DNA of 64,000 nt from Salminus brasiliensis (taxonomy: Eukaryota > Chordata > Actinopteri > Characiformes > Bryconidae): positions 3,739,640 to 3,803,639 of the forward strand of contig NC_132901.1 of the NCBI RefSeq assembly GCF_030463535.1. Reading direction: 5' to 3'. A program made the translations under genes and the position numbers. Shown in pieces: positions 35,522-50,924 of the stretch. Below the pieces are notes generated by a model. The model saw only the letters and a program-made list of their open reading frames with translations. It did not search any database and was not told where the DNA came from. How positions within the stretch are numbered: the first letter of the stretch is position 1; each line of letters begins with the position of its first letter.

Positions 35522-35694
35522 GTAAAAATGGGTATAAGGAGCTCCAGCGTTGAGCTGTGGAGCTGTGGAGCTGTGCTTTATGGAATGATGGTGCTCCATC
35601 CACTAAGTCTGGGATGAGTTGGGGATGAGGTGAGTTGGTGATAATCCTGAGCTGACTAACGCTCTCGTCACTGAATGCAATCAAATTCTCACAG

Positions 35695-35846
35695 CAGTGC
35701 TCCTCCAAATTTTAGTAGAAAGGCGTCTTCCCTGGCAGTAGAGAGAGTTACCCCAACAAAAGCAGGATCAACTCTTTTAAATGCCGTTAATTTTGGAAGA
35801 AGCAGTGAATGAACAGGTGTCCCAATACTTTTGTCAATATAGTGTA
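35695..35846. mobile_element. Tc1/mariner-like transposon end, copy 4
   Basis: Same fossil. The terminal motif reads AGGTGTCCC here, closer to the usual fish Tc1 terminus than the AGGCGTCCC of copies 1-3. Confidence 0.6.
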
Positions 35847-36862
35847 GAGTCCCTAAAGTCTTTACAGGAAGCCCCAGCAGTGTGTGTAGCTGGGAATGGG
35901 TACACTTGACGTGCTTTGTCTTGCTTAAGGAAATTCCCATGTAAGGCTGGGAACTGTTTACCCTCGTCTTAATGACGACGACTCCGTCTGATAAATGATG
36001 AGAGTGAACGGCGGATTCTGGAAGGTGGGAAAGTTCACCACTGGTTTAATCTGCTGCTGTCTTAGAGGCCTGACACCAGTGTTTGTGGAAATGGGGGTCA
36101 GCAGAGCTCCGAGAGGGGGGGCGGGACAGAGGGGCAGTTCACCCTTACAGTGAAGATGACCTCATTCCCTTTAAGCGCTAAGCGCTCCCCACTTCTCGTA
36201 GAGCTTAGAAGCCTTTTTTTGGACAGAAGCACCAAACAGTGTATGAACCAAAAGCCTGTGAAGCGGTTAGCCTTTAGCTCACTGCTGCGCTGAGTAGAAG
36301 CTGCTGCTGCTGCTGTGTTGATTGTGTGTGTTTCAGGATTCCTCCTTTCCTCCATCCTTGGTTGCCTGGTTCCTCCAGAACTCATCCCTAGGTCATGCCA
36401 TCTGCCAACTCCCGCCCCTTCTAGCCTCGACTCTGCCCCATCACTTTTTCCTCACTCCATGCCTTCACCTTCCCCTCTGGCCACACCTCGGACCGCTGCT
36501 TGAACCTTTGCACGTCTTCTGCCCTTAATCTGCGGACCCTCCTAGGCGTAGAGCTTGTTCCCCGAGCTCCGTCGCTCCCTCTCGCTGCAGTACCTCAGTT
36601 CCCTCGACCGTAGTCCATGCGCCCCTCCACTGTCAGTGCCTGGAGTAGAAGCCTCTGGACTGGCTCCTCCATTCTGCACGACTCCCCAGGTGCGTCGTCT
36701 TGCTGACCCGTCGCAGGATCGGCTGACCCTCCCTCGGCTTTCTCAGCTTTCCGTTATTCTGCTGTCTTCTAGCAGCCGGTCTCCACATTACGTCCGTCGT
36801 TAGTAAGAAGTACGTGTAGAAGTAAGGAAGGACTAAGAAGTACTTTTCCACAATCCGGCGTC

Positions 36863-36982
36863 AACCAGAGGAGGATGGGTTCCCCTACTGAGCCTGGGTT
36901 CCTCTCAAGGTTTCTTCCTGGCTTCTCAGGGAGTTTTTCCTTGCCACCGTTGCCCTCGGCTTGCTCCTTAGGGGTCTAGGCC
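36863..36982 (+). repeat. Dispersed teleost repeat fragment, copy 4
   Basis: Same sequence as 2201-2320. Confidence 0.55.
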
Positions 36983-37315
36983 CGGATTCTAGCCTTATTC
37001 ACTAGCGACACAACGGGCTAAATTCAATGGAGTATTTAATCGGACGTCCGTCTTACTTATCTGACCTCCATACTTTAAATCAACCGCCCCCCTTACAGCC
37101 CCCTCTCATATTATCAGAAGCTGATGGCATGGTCTGAACTAACAGACTTATCCTCTGACCAATCTGACCTCCTATAAATTCCAGCTCCGTCCTTCTCCCA
37201 CCAAGCAGAAGCCACCTGAGCTCCAGCCCAGAGTTCTCAGAGTTCTCCCCCTTCCCTTACAGTCTCCTCCCATATGATCAGAAGCTGATGGCCTGGTCTG
37301 AACGCCCCTGATCAA

Positions 37316-37321
37316 AATAAA
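37316..37321 (+). terminator. Polyadenylation signal AATAAA, copy 4
   Basis: Canonical hexamer with a GT-rich downstream tract. Confidence 0.55.
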
Positions 37322-37337
37322 GATTTTTAGAGCACTG

Positions 37338-38770
37338 CTCAGGTGAATGTGTTTATTATCACTGATGATTCACTCCATTTCAGAAAGCATTACTGTACAT
37401 CATACTGACGCTAACAGCTAACAGCTAACAACGGTTCTACCTTCAGTGTTAGAACATGTGGAGGCATCTGGAGCCGAGCAGAGTCTTCAGAGCTGAAACG
37501 ATGACCAGCTGTAGCCATAAGACACGTCTCTGGACAACTTGGCTATGATTAGTCAGATTCAGTGGTGGATTTATCTGTTTACCTTCTGTTAAATGAGACA
37601 TAAAATAATATGTCATATAAACAACTAAACAGAGCCTAAATGCTAACTCCAGCCACACAAGAGAAGGGAGAATGGCTGGGCAGAGGCTAAAAGCTAATGC
37701 TAGATGCAAAATAGCAATCAGTGCTACAGTTATTAGTGCTGAAGGACTGAGATGCTAATCTACTTTTAATAGCTTTGGTAAAGCTAACGCTAGGCTGACC
37801 GGCTACTGACTGTGCTGACTGGACACAGCGAGAACTTAGAAAGCAACACCATCCAGTAAGACTTGAGAATAGTTACAGCAAATACGTTTGTTCGGATTTG
37901 GATTTGCTACAGTTCTAAGCTACGCTACGCTAGGCTAGGCTGTGCTATGGTATGCGGCCAGTCAGTCATATACACTGAGTAATAACTGACGAGCTCCTTC
38001 AGGCAATAAACAGACGCTAACGGCTAACTGCTGCCTCTGAGGTAAGAAAACACTTCATGAGGTAAAAATGATCCATTTCTGAGTGAATATTGGTAATATG
38101 TATCAGTTCTAACTGAATATTGATTATTTTAAAGCTTTAACTAAATCACTTTCACATTACTGTGGTAAAACGTCTGGTTATGACTGAGGACTTTAGCTAG
38201 CTAACAAGCTAACTAGCTGTAATGGAACGTAATGGCATTACTTTTATGCTAATGACCTTTAGGTATTAGATAGTGTGGTTTTAATTAGCATGAGGGAATT
38301 GTAGCTACGTAGCTAAGTAGCATTATGTTGTAATGAAATCCGACTTTAATGGTTTAAACGAAGTTTTCAAATCTGAATCTTTTCACATCGCCAAGCTTTT
38401 TCACAACAGCCGTCCCCATTATCAGCCACTTCCCCGAAGTCAGCATTTCCGCCCTAGATGCACAAGATTACTACGTTGTTGTCATCTATGTCAAATATAT
38501 CAAATATATCATGGATATTTGACGTAGTTTAGCATGTGATTGTGATTTTTGTCATGTTACATTCCCATTAGTTAGCTAACTAGCTACGTCTTTTTTCAGT
38601 CATTAGCACGGGGAGCTAGCTAACCATAAACACTCATTCACACCATAAATGTTTTTCAGGACGGGTTTGTGAGCATAAATGTGGGTATTTATTTATACAT
38701 ATTTTATATTTTTATATAATAGCTTTTTTGTTTTACTTCAGATATTTAAAAAAATATATATTCTATATTG
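37338..38770. other. GCTAA/TTAGC-rich spacer, unit 4
   Basis: Homologous to 2676-4109 with small indels. A 64-codon frame at 38333-38527 exists only because of local substitutions and is not taken as a gene. Confidence 0.6.
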
Positions 38771-39078
38771 GACAAGTCACGTCTGACCTCACGTCTGATC
38801 TTCACTATTTTCTTTCCTCAAAATGACCTGTGCTGCATAAAGCAGGGTTGATTTACTATAATTTACCTCAGTAATCAGATTTTTAAAAGGTTTAAAGATG
38901 TCTGAGGTGGCATCAATCTTCTTTTGATGTTTTGTCAAAATTTCAGGGTTGATTCAGTATGAATTTAGGGAGCAAAATTGACGATGAATCAACATAAGAT
39001 TGCATTATTGATTCAATGAATGACGTTAACGGCGAAACTTTAACGTTGACTTAACATCTATTCAATGACTCATGAATG
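38771..39078. repeat. Spacer module, unit 4 (single copy)
   Basis: One type-1 module, ending CATGAATG before the array. Confidence 0.6.
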
Positions 39079-42000
39079 CCTCATTAACACACACCTCAAA
39101 CAGTAACACTAACCCCATTAGAAACCTCATCAACACACACCTCAAACAGTAACACCAACCCCATTAGAAACCTCATTAACACATCTCAAACAGTAACACT
39201 AACCCCATTAGAAACCTCATTAACACATCTCAAACAGTAACGCTAACCCCATTAGAAACCTCATTAACACACACCTCAAACAGTAACACTAACCCCATAA
39301 GAAACCTCATTACCACACACCTCAAACAGTAACACTAACCCCATTATAAACCTCATTAACACACACCTCAAACAATAACATTAACCCCATTAGAAACCTC
39401 ATTAACACACACCTCAAACAATAACACTAACCCCATTAGAAACCTCATTACCACACCTCAAACAGTAAAACTAACCCCATAAGAAACCTCATTAACACAC
39501 ACCTCAAACAGTAAAACTAACCCCATAAGAGACCTCATTAACACACACCTCAGAAATTCCTACTACTCCCATTAGAAACCTCATTACCACACACCTCAAA
39601 CAGTAACACTAACCCCATTAGAAACCTCATTACCACACACCTCAAACAGTAACAATAACCCCATCAGGAACACCTCAAACAGTAACACTAACCCCATAAG
39701 AAACCTCATTAACACACACCTCAAACAGTAAAACTAACCCCATAAGAAACCTCATTAACACACACCTCAGAAATTCCTACTACTCCCATTAGAAACCTCA
39801 TTACCACACACCTCAAACAGTAACACTAACCCCATGAGAAACTTCATTGCCACACACCTCAAACAGTAACACTAACCCCATTAGAAACCTCATTACCACA
39901 CACCTCAAACAGTAACACTAAGCCCATTAGAAACCTCATTAACACACACCTCAAACAGTAACACCAACCCCATTAGAAACCTCATTAACACACACCGCAA
40001 ACAGTAACACTAACCCCATTAGAAACCTCATTAACACATCTCAAACAGTAACGCTAACCCCATTAGAAACCTCATTAACACACACCTCAAACAGTAACAC
40101 TAACCCCATAAGAAACCTCATTACCACACACCTCAAACAGTAACACTAACCCCATTATAAACCTCATTAACACACACCTCAAACAATAACACTAACCCCA
40201 TTAGAAACCTCATTAACACACACCTCAAACAATAACACTAACCCCATTAGAAACCTCATTACCACACTTCAAACAGTAAAACTAACCCCATAAGAAACCT
40301 CATTAACACACACCTCAAACAGTAAAACTAACCCCATAAGAGACCTCATTAACACACACCTCAGAAATTCCTACTACTCCCATTAGAAACCTCATTACCA
40401 CACACCTCAAACAGTAACACTAACCCCATTAGAAACCTCATTACCACACACCTCAAACAGTAACAATAACCCCATCAGGAACACCTCAAACAGTAACACT
40501 AACCCCATAAGAAACCTCATTAACACACACCTCAAACAGTAACACTAACCCCATGAGAAACTTCATTGCCACACACCTCAAACAGTAACACTAACCCCAT
40601 TAGAAACCTTTATAACACACCTCAAACAGTAACACTAAGCCCATTAGAAACCTCATTAACACACACCTCAAACAGTAAAACTAACCCCATTAAAAACTGC
40701 ATTAACATACACATCAAACAGGAATACTAACCCCATTAGAAACCTCATTAACACACACCACAAACAGTAACACTAACCCCAGTAGAAACCTCATCAACAC
40801 ACACCTCAAACAGTAACACTAACCCCATCAGAAACCTCATTAACACACACCTCAAACAGTAAGAATATCCCCATGAGAAACTTCATTAACACACACCTCA
40901 AACAGTAACACTAACCCCATTAGAAACCTTATTAACACACCTTAAACAGTAACACTAACCCCATTAGATACCTCATTAACACACACATCAAACATTAACA
41001 CTCACCCCATAAGAAACCTCATTAACACACACCTCAAACAGTAACACTAACCCCATCAGAAACCTCATTAACACACACCTCAAACAGTAACACCCCATAA
41101 GAAACCTCATTAACACACACCTCAAACAGTAACACTAACCCCATAAGAAACCTCATTAACACACACCTCAAACAGTAACACTAACCCCATTAGTAACAAC
41201 ATTAACACACACCTCAAACAGTAAGACTAACCCCATTAGAAACCTTATTAACAAACCTTAAACAGTAACACTAACCCCATTAGAAACCTCATTAACACAC
41301 ACCTCAAACAGTAACACTAACCCCATTAGAAACCTCATTAACACACACCTCAAACAGTAACACTAACCCCATTAGAAACCTCATTAACACACACCTCAAA
41401 CAGTAACACTAACCCCATATGAAACCTCATTAACACATACCTCAAACAGTAACACTAACCCCATTAGAAACCTCATTAACACACCTCAAACAGTAAAACT
41501 AACCCCATATGAAACCTCATTAACACACACCTCAAACAGTAACACTAACCCTATAAGAAACCTCATTAACACACAACTCAAACAGTAACACTAACCCCAT
41601 ATGAAACCTCATTAACACATACCTCAATCAGTAACACTAACCCCATTAGAAACCTCATTAACACACCTCAAACAGTAAAACTAACCCCATATGAAACCTC
41701 ATTAACACATATCTCAAACAGTAACACTAACCCCATTAGAAACCTCATTAACACACACCTCAAACATTAACACTAACTCCATTAAAAAAACCTTATTAAC
41801 ACACCTCAAACATTAACACTAACCCCATCAGAAACCTCATTAACACACCTCAAACATTAACACTAACCCCATTAGAAACCTCATTAACACACCTCAAACA
41901 GTAACACTAACCCCATATGAAACCTCATTAACACATACCTCAAACAGTAACACTAACCCCATTAGAAACCTCATTAACACACCTTAAACAGTAAAACTAA

Positions 42001-45000
42001 CCCCATTAGAAACCTCATTAACACACACCTCAAACAGTAACACTAACCCCATTACAAACCTCATTAAAACACACCTCAAACATTAACACTAACTCCATTA
42101 AAAAAACCTTATTAACACACCTCAAACATTAACACTAACCCCATTAGAAACCTCATTAACACACCTCAAACAGTAACACTAACCCCATTGGAAACCTTAT
42201 TAACACACCTCAAACAGTAACACTAACCCCATTAGAAACCTCATTACCACACACCTCAAACAGTAACACTAACCCCATTAAAAACTGCATTAACATATAC
42301 GTCAAACAGTAACACTAACCCCATTAGAAACCTCATTAACACACACCTCAAACAGTAACACTAACCCCATCAGAAACCTCATTAACAAACCTCCAACATT
42401 AACACTAACCCATGAGAAACATCATTAATACACACCTCAAACAGTAACACTAACCCCATCAGAAACCTCATTAACACATACCTCAAACAGTAACACTAAC
42501 CACATCAGAAACCTCATTAACACACCTCAAACAGTAACACTAACCCCATCAGAAACCTCATTAACACATACCTCAAACAGTAACACTAACCACATCAGAA
42601 ACCTCATTAACACACCTCAAACAGTAACACTAACCCTATCAGAAACCTCATTAACAAACCTCAAACATTAACACTAACCCATGAGAAACATCATTAACAC
42701 ACACCTCAAACATTAACACTAACCCCATCAGAAACCTCATTAACACACCTCAAACATTACCACTAAGCCCATTATAAACCTCATTAACACACACCTCAAA
42801 CAGTAACACTAACCCCATTAGAAACTTCATTAACACACACCGCAAACAGTAACAATAACCCCATTAGAAACTTCATTAACACACACCTCAAACATTAACA
42901 CTCACCCCATTAGAAACCTCATTAACACACATCTTAAACAGTAACACTAATCCCATTAGAAACTTCATTAACACACACCTCAAACATTAACACTCACCCC
43001 ATTAGAAACCTCATTAACACACACCTCAAACAGTAAAACTAACCCCATTAAAAACTGCATTAACATACACATCAAACAGGAATACTAACCCCATTAGAAA
43101 CCTCATTAACACACACCACAAACAGTAACACTAACCCCAGTAGAAACCTCATCAACACACACCTCAAACAGTAACACTAACCCCATCAGAAACCTCATTA
43201 ACACACACCTCAAACAGTAAGAATATCCCCATGAGAAACTTCATTAACACACACCTCAAACAGTAACACTAACCCCATTAGAAACCTTATTAACACACCT
43301 TAAACAGTAACACTAACCCCATTAGATACCTCATTAACACACACATCAAACATTAACACTCACCCCATAAGAAACCTCATTAACACACACCTCAAACAGT
43401 AACACTAACCCCATCAGAAACCTCATTAACACACACCTCAAACAGTAACACCCCATAAGAAACCTCATTAACACACACCTCAAACAGTAACACTAACCCC
43501 ATAAGAAACCTCATTAACACACACCTCAAACAGTAACACTAACCCCATTAGTAACAACATTAACACACACCTCAAACAGTAAGACTAACCCCATTAGAAA
43601 CCTTATTAACAAACCTTAAACAGTAACACTAACCCCATTAGAAACCTCATTAACACACACCTCAAACAGTAACACTAACCCCATTAGAAACCTCATTAAC
43701 ACACACCTCAAACAGTAACACTAACCCCATTAGAAACCTCATTAACACACACCTCAAACAGTAACACTAACCCCATATGAAACCTCATTAACACATACCT
43801 CAAACAGTAACACTAACCCCATTAGAAACCTCATTAACACACCTCAAACAGTAAAACTAACCCCATATGAAACCTCATTAACACACACCTCAAACAGTAA
43901 CACTAACCCTATAAGAAACCTCATTAACACACACCTCAAACAGTAACACTAACCCCATATGAAACCTCATTAACACATACCTCAATCAGTAACACTAACC
44001 CCATTAGAAACCTCATTAACACACCTCAAACAGTAAAACTAACCCCATATGAAACCTCATTAACACATATCTCAAACAGTAACACTAACCCCATTATAAA
44101 CCTCATTAACACACCTCAAACAGTAACACTAACCCCATTAGAAACCTCATTAACACACCTCAAACAGTAACACTAACCCCATATGGAACCTCATTAACAC
44201 ACACCTCAAACAGTAAAACTAACCCCATAAGAAACCTCATTAAAACACACCTCAGAAATTCCTACTACTCCCATTAGAAACCTCATTACCACACACCTCA
44301 AACAGTAACACTAACCCCATGAGAAACTTCATTGCCACACACCTCAAACAGTAACACTAACCCCATTAGAAACCTTTATAACACACCTCAAACAGTAACA
44401 CTAAGCCCATTAGAAACCTCATTAACACACCTCAAACAGTAACACTAACCCCATTAGATACCGCATTAACACACACCTCAGAAATTCCTACTAATCCCAT
44501 TAGAAACCTCATTAACACACACCTCAAACAGTAACACTAACCCCATTAGAAACCTCATTAACACACACCTCAAACAATAACACTAACCCCATTAGATACC
44601 GCATTAACACACACCTCAGAAATTCCTACTTATCCCATTAGAAACCTCATTAACACACACCTCAAACAGTAACACTAACCCCATTAGAAACCTCATTAAC
44701 ACACACCTCAAACATTAACACTAACTGCATTAAAAAAACCTTATTAACACACCTCAAACATTAACACTAACCCCATCAGAAACCTCATTAACACACCTCA
44801 AACATTAACACTAACTCCATTAAAAAACTTATTAACACACCTCAAGCATTAACACTAACCCCATCAGAAACCTCATTAGCACACCTCAAACAGTAACACT
44901 AACCCCATTAGAAACCTCATTAACACACACCGCAAACAGTAACACTAACCCCATTAGAAACCTCATTAACACACACCTCAAACATTAACACTAACTCCAT

Positions 45001-48000
45001 TGAAAAAACCTTATTAACACACCTCAAACATTAACACTAACCCCAGTAGAAACCTCATTAACACCACAAACAGTAACACTAACCCCATTAGAAACCTCAT
45101 TAACACACACCTCAAACAATAACACTAACCCCATTAGATACCGCATTAACACACCTCAGAAATTCCTACTAATCCCATTAGAAACCTCATTAACACACAC
45201 CTCAAACAGTAACACTAACCCCATTAGAAACCTCATTAACACACACCTCAAACATTAACACTAACTCCATTAAAAAAACCTTATTAACACACCTCAAACA
45301 TTAACACTAACCCCATCAGAAACCTCATTAACACACCTCAAACATTAACACTAACCCCATTAGAAACCTCATTAACACACCTCAAACAGTAACACTAACC
45401 CCATATGAAACCTCATTAACACATACCTCAAACAGTAACACTAACCCCATTAGAAACCTCATTAACACACCTTAAACAGTAAAACTAACCCCATTAGAAA
45501 CCTCATTAACACACACCTCAAACAGTAACACTAACCCCATTAGAAACCTCATTAACACACACCTCAAACATTAACACTAACTCCATTAAAAAAACCTTAT
45601 TAACACACCTCAAACATTAACACTAACCCCATCAGAAACCTCATTAACACACCTCAAACATTAACACTAACTCCATTAAAAAACTTATTAACACACCTCA
45701 AGCATTAACACTAACCCCATCAGAAACCTCATTAGCACACCTCAAACAGTAACACTAACCCCGTTAGAAACCTCATTAACACACACCTCAAACAGTAACA
45801 CTAACCCCATTGGAAACCTCATTAACACACACCTCAAACAGTAACACTAACCCCATTAGAAACCATAATTAACACACACCGTTGAAATTCCTACTAATTC
45901 AATTAGAAACCTCATTAACACACACCTAAAACAGTAACACTTACACCATCAGAAACCTCATTAACACACCTCAAACATTAACACTAACCCCATCAGAAAC
46001 CTCATTAACACACCTCAAACATTAACACTAACCCCATCAGAAGCCTCATTAACACACCTCAAACATTAACACTAACCCCATTAGAAACCTTATTAACACA
46101 CCTCAAACAGTAACACTAACCCCAGTAGAAACTTCATTAGCACACACCTCAAACAGTAACACTAACCCCATCAGAAACCTCATTAACACACCTCAAACAT
46201 TAACACTAACCGCATCAGAAACCTCATTACCACACACCGCAAACAGTAATACTAACCCCATTAGAAACCTCATTAATACACACATCAAGCAGTAGCACTA
46301 ACACCATCAGAAACCTCATTAACACATACCTCAAACAGTAAAACTAACCCCATTAAAAACTGCATTAACATATACGTCAAACAGGAATACTAACCCCATT
46401 AGAAACCTCATTAACACACACCTTAAACAGTAACACTAATCCCGTTAGAAGCCTCATTAACACACCTCAAACAGTAACACTAACACCATCAGAAACCTCA
46501 TTAACACATACCTCAAACAGTAAAACTAACCCCATTAAAAACTGCATTAACATATACGTCAAACAGGAATACTAACCCCATTAGAAACCTTATTAATACA
46601 CACCACAAATAGTAACACTAACCCCAGTAGAAATCTGATTAACACACACTTCAAACATTAACACTAACCCTAGTAGAAATCTGATTAACAAACACCTCAA
46701 ACAGTAACACTAATCCCATTAGATACCTCATTAACACACACCTCAAACATTAACACTAACCCCAGTAGAAACCTCATTTACACACACCTCAAACAGTAAC
46801 ACTAACCCCATTGGAAACCTTATTAACACACCTCAAACGGTAACACTAACCCCATTAGAAACCTCATTAACACACACCTCAAACATTAACACTAACCCCA
46901 GTAGAAACCTCATTTACACACACCTCAAACAGTAACACTAACCCCATTGGAAACCTTATTAACACACCTCAAACAGTAACACTAACCCCATTAGAAACCT
47001 CATTACCACACACGTCAAACAGTAACACTAACCCCATTAAAAACTGCATTAACATATACGTCAAACAGTAACACTAACCCCATTAGAAACCTCATTAACA
47101 CACACCTCAAACAGTAACACTAACCCCATCAGAAACCTCATTAACAAACCTCCAACATTAACACTAACCCATGAGAAACATCATTAATACACACCTCAAA
47201 CAGTAACACTAACCCCATCAGAAACCTCATTAACACATACCTCAAACAGTAACACTAACCACATCAGAAACCTCATTAACACACCTCAAACAGTAACACT
47301 AACCCCATCAGAAACCTCATTAACACATACCTCAAACAGTAACACTAACCACATCAGAAACCTCATTAACACACCTCAAACAGTAACACTAACCCTATCA
47401 GAAACCTCATTAACAAACCTCAAACATTAACACTAACCCATGAGAAACATCATTAACACACACCTCAAACAGTAACACTAACCCCATTAGAAACCTCATT
47501 AACACACACCTCAAACATTAACACTAACTCCATTAAAAAAACCTTATTAACACACCTCAAACATTAACACTAAACCCATCAGAAACCTCATTAACACACA
47601 CCTCAAACAGTAACACTAACCCCATTAGAAACTTCATTAACACACACCGCAAACAGTAACAATAACCCCATTAGAAACTTCATTAACACACACCTCAAAC
47701 ATTAACACTCACCCCATTAGAAACCTCATTAACACACATCTTAAACAGTAACACTAATCCCATTAGAAACTTCATTAACACACACCTCAAACATTAACAC
47801 TCACCCCATTAGAAACCTCATTAACACACACCTCAAACAGTAAAACTAACCCCATTAAAAACTGCATTAACATACACATCAAACAGGAATACTAACCCCA
47901 TTAGAAACCTCATTGACACACACCACAAACAGTAACACTAACCCCAGTAGAAACCTCATCAACACACACCTCAAACAGTAACACTAACCCCATCAGAAAC

Positions 48001-48517
48001 CTCATTAACACACACCTCAAACAGTAAGAATATCCCCATGAGAAACTTCATTAACACACACCTCAAACAGTAACACTAACCCCATTAGAAACCTTATTAA
48101 CACACCTTAAACAGTAACACTAACCCCATTAGATACCTCATTAACACACACATCAAACATTAACACTCACCCCATAAGAAACCTCATTAACACACACCTC
48201 AAACAGTAACACTAACCCCATCAGAAACCTCATTAACACACACCTCAAACAGTAACACCCCATAAGAAACCTCATTAACACACACCTCAAACAGTAACAC
48301 TAACCCCATAAGAAACCTCATTAACACACACCTCAAACAGTAACACTAACCCCATTAGTAACAACATTAACACACACCTCAAACAGTAAGACTAACCCCA
48401 TTAGAAACCTTATTAACAAACCTTAAACAGTAACACTAACCCCATTAGAAACCTCATTAACACACACCTCAAACAGTAACACTAACCCCATTAGAAACCT
48501 CATTAACACACACCTCA
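39079..48517. repeat. 46-bp minisatellite array 4 (longest complete array)
   Basis: About 205 units. Nested duplications are visible. CGCTAACCCC is repeated 811 bp apart (39241 and 40052). ATTAAAAACTGC with CAAACAGGAATAC recurs at 40689, 43047 and 47854 (2,358 and 4,807 bp apart). CTCCAACATT recurs at 42391 and 47150 (4,759 bp). Units with ATTAAAAAAACC occur mostly in this array. Confidence 0.97.
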
Positions 48518-49134
48518 GGAACTCAACAAATGTAAACCCATTACATCACATCTTCTCCACCTCATTAAACCCTTCTTATTTTACACCACCTTCATCATCT
48601 ACTACCACACCACATCCTCCCTCACGAACAGGCCCAATTCCTCAGATTCAGACTCAACCCAGAACAGTCCTCCTTACCAACTATCCTACATCACTGGACC
48701 TCTTCACTGGTTCAGAAGCTCGCTCTTCCACACTCTTCCCTAGACTACAGCTGATCTCTGAGCTGAAACTATCCCTTTAATCAATGCTCTCGTCTGGACT
48801 ACGGTGGACTGATGCTAGCGTAGCACTCTTCCTGTAAACCATGTGATCCACCAAGCCCATTTCAGTCCACTTCAGGAGGTTCGTTTTTGGACACAAACCT
48901 GGAAACATCTGCTCATCTCCAGACTTTTAATTCAGACAAGGCCTTGATTCAGCCCATCTGCTTCCAGCCATCCAGACAAGGCCTTGATTTGGGAAGCTCA
49001 TACAGTATCTTCATCTAGATGAAGAAGCGTCTTTCAGAGAAGAGCACAGAAGGTGTATTAGCTTTGACCTTGACCTGAAACAGTGTCCATATCACTACAC
49101 ACTAATTCAGCCGCTCAGCCATACTGTCCCCGCC
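48518..49134. other. Linker, common part after array 4
   Basis: As after array 3, including the extra TTCGTTTTTGGACACA segment. Confidence 0.6.
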
Positions 49135-49421
49135 TCACTGAGAGACTACAGCATGTAGGAGTCAGCAGGAGCCCCGTCCAGTATGCTAGCAATACAGCAG
49201 TGTGTTGTGTGTATTCATGTTGGTAGATGTAGAGTGGTCTTCGTAGCCGTGTTCCTCAGCCGGGTCCATTACAACGCATAGTACCAGGAAGCTCCTACAG
49301 GAGGAACCTCAACGGTGGGGTGGTTAGCCTCTGAAGAACTGTAGCATTCAGATAACGGACTATATTGTAGATATTTTCAACAGCTGGACACGTCGGCCGA
49401 CTGTATGATTCTGAACACAAT
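49135..49421. other. Linker variant B block (before gene 5)
   Basis: Same B block as 31295-31581, with a few substitutions. Confidence 0.6.
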
Positions 49422-50733
49422 ATATTTATATATACATATACTGCCTGGCCACCACTAGATTTAACTTAGCAAATAGATAAGAGCTTCCCATTGGATAATT
49501 GTAGCCTTAAGAAAACCACTTGCTAGTGAGGCTAACCGGCAGAAACGGCTTTAGTTGCTAAGGACAGAGATTTATGGTACAGAGGTAGATCTACTTCACT
49601 ACTGTACTAAAGTACTAAAATACTGTATCTGTATCTACTGGAGTATTATATACTTTTTTACTACATATTTTAGTGTTTACATTGTTTATGTGCTGCATCG
49701 TTACTCGTTACAATTATAACAAACCATTTCAAACCCACATCATCACCTCCAGAGCACTAGATGGCGCTCTCACCGGGTTTGATGAAGCCGCCTCAGCATT
49801 GTACAGAAAATCCATTGTTACATATAAAGTGATCTGGTCTTACTGGTTGAGTAGTACCATAGTACTTGTGTTGTGTGATGTGTCAATCAGGTGTAAATCT
49901 GATACACTTGACACCCCTAAGGCATGCTTTTGTTCACACTATAATTAACGCTATGATGGTGATGGTATCTGGAACTGCTGTTCCCTGTTCCTGCAGCTGG
50001 TGGCAGCAGAGGACACAATTAATCTGTGCAGTTACCATGCGATCGATCCAGGGTGAAGCCAAATCTCACATCTGCGGCCTGAATTCACCCCCTAATACCT
50101 GAGGACACATCTTATTTAGCCTGCTACGTTATTTAGCATTAGACTGTTAGCCAACGTTAGCCTGACATAAGCCAATGAATGTGGAAGACCCTTATTCATG
50201 GATGGGAGACCCGAGTTCCCTTCCTAGCTGAAGGCTACACCAATGAAACTGGGAAGTGAGCCTCCAAAATGTCTTCAAACCTGCTATGGTCAGGTCTTCT
50301 TGCTAACTTCCTGTTAGTGATCATGATGGACTACAGCTGGTAGCTTCTCAACGCCCACATTACCAGCCCTGAGTGGACTGACCAACACACAGTGCAACGG
50401 GAAAGTCCAGGGAGGTCAGTGCAGATCTGAGGAGGACGACTGTAGTAGACGTGTGCTGCTGAAGAGTGTCTCTACATGCACCAGCTGCATCTCCTACAGA
50501 CAGCAGCTGAGACAGTACGCCACCTACTGGTCAACAGTAAGTATTACAGAGGGAGAAGATCTTACAGAGTGAAGCGATGATGTAAAGCTCTCTCTTACAA
50601 TTTAAAAATAGGATCAAATTGATTGATTGATTGATGTTAATGAGCATTGTTACATCGTTCGTTTGATCTCCTGTTTTATTTTCTCAGCAAAGACAAATCA
50701 TCTCATAAAAGCATCTTCCTGTTTTAACTGCAG
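49422..50733. other. Region upstream of gene 5 (with different deletions)
   Basis: Homologous to 7073-8640. GTACAGAAAA joins TCCATTGTTACA and then TATAAAGTGATCTGG (49801-49835), so both transposase motifs are gone but a 12-bp piece of the remnant survives. The segment equivalent to 7730-8020, which gene 4 lacks, is present here. Confidence 0.5.
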
Positions 50734-50924
50734 GTGAACAGAGGACACGCGGACACTGGACGGAACTCGCCATGGCAACCGAGCAGCTCTCTCTATTGAT
50801 GACATCACAATGGTGGAGCTCCCTGTCACAGCCTTCCGAGCTCGGAACTCCTTCACTTCTTCTCAGGACACTGAGGAAGAGACAAGCTGTCCGACTTGGT
50901 CCTGACGTTTGTCTTAGCGATTGA
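50734..50924 (+). other. Candidate 5' exon with 50-codon ORF (before gene 5)
   Basis: ATG at 50772, stop at 50922-50924. The frame is open, with a Phe-to-Ser change early (EQLSLLM). Confidence 0.3.

Larger units (their letters stand above)
36337..37337 (+). other. Candidate terminal exon / 3' UTR of kinase copy 4
   Basis: Preserved acceptor. A C-to-T change makes CGA into TGA in the Pro/Ser-rich frame (ends PRTAA at about 36503), consistent with non-coding 3' UTR. Confidence 0.45.

Noticed and set aside
39079-48517. Short regular repeats resembling a CRISPR array
   Set aside because: The 46-bp units abut directly without unique spacers, vary unit by unit, and sit in an intron-containing animal locus. 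It is a minisatellite.
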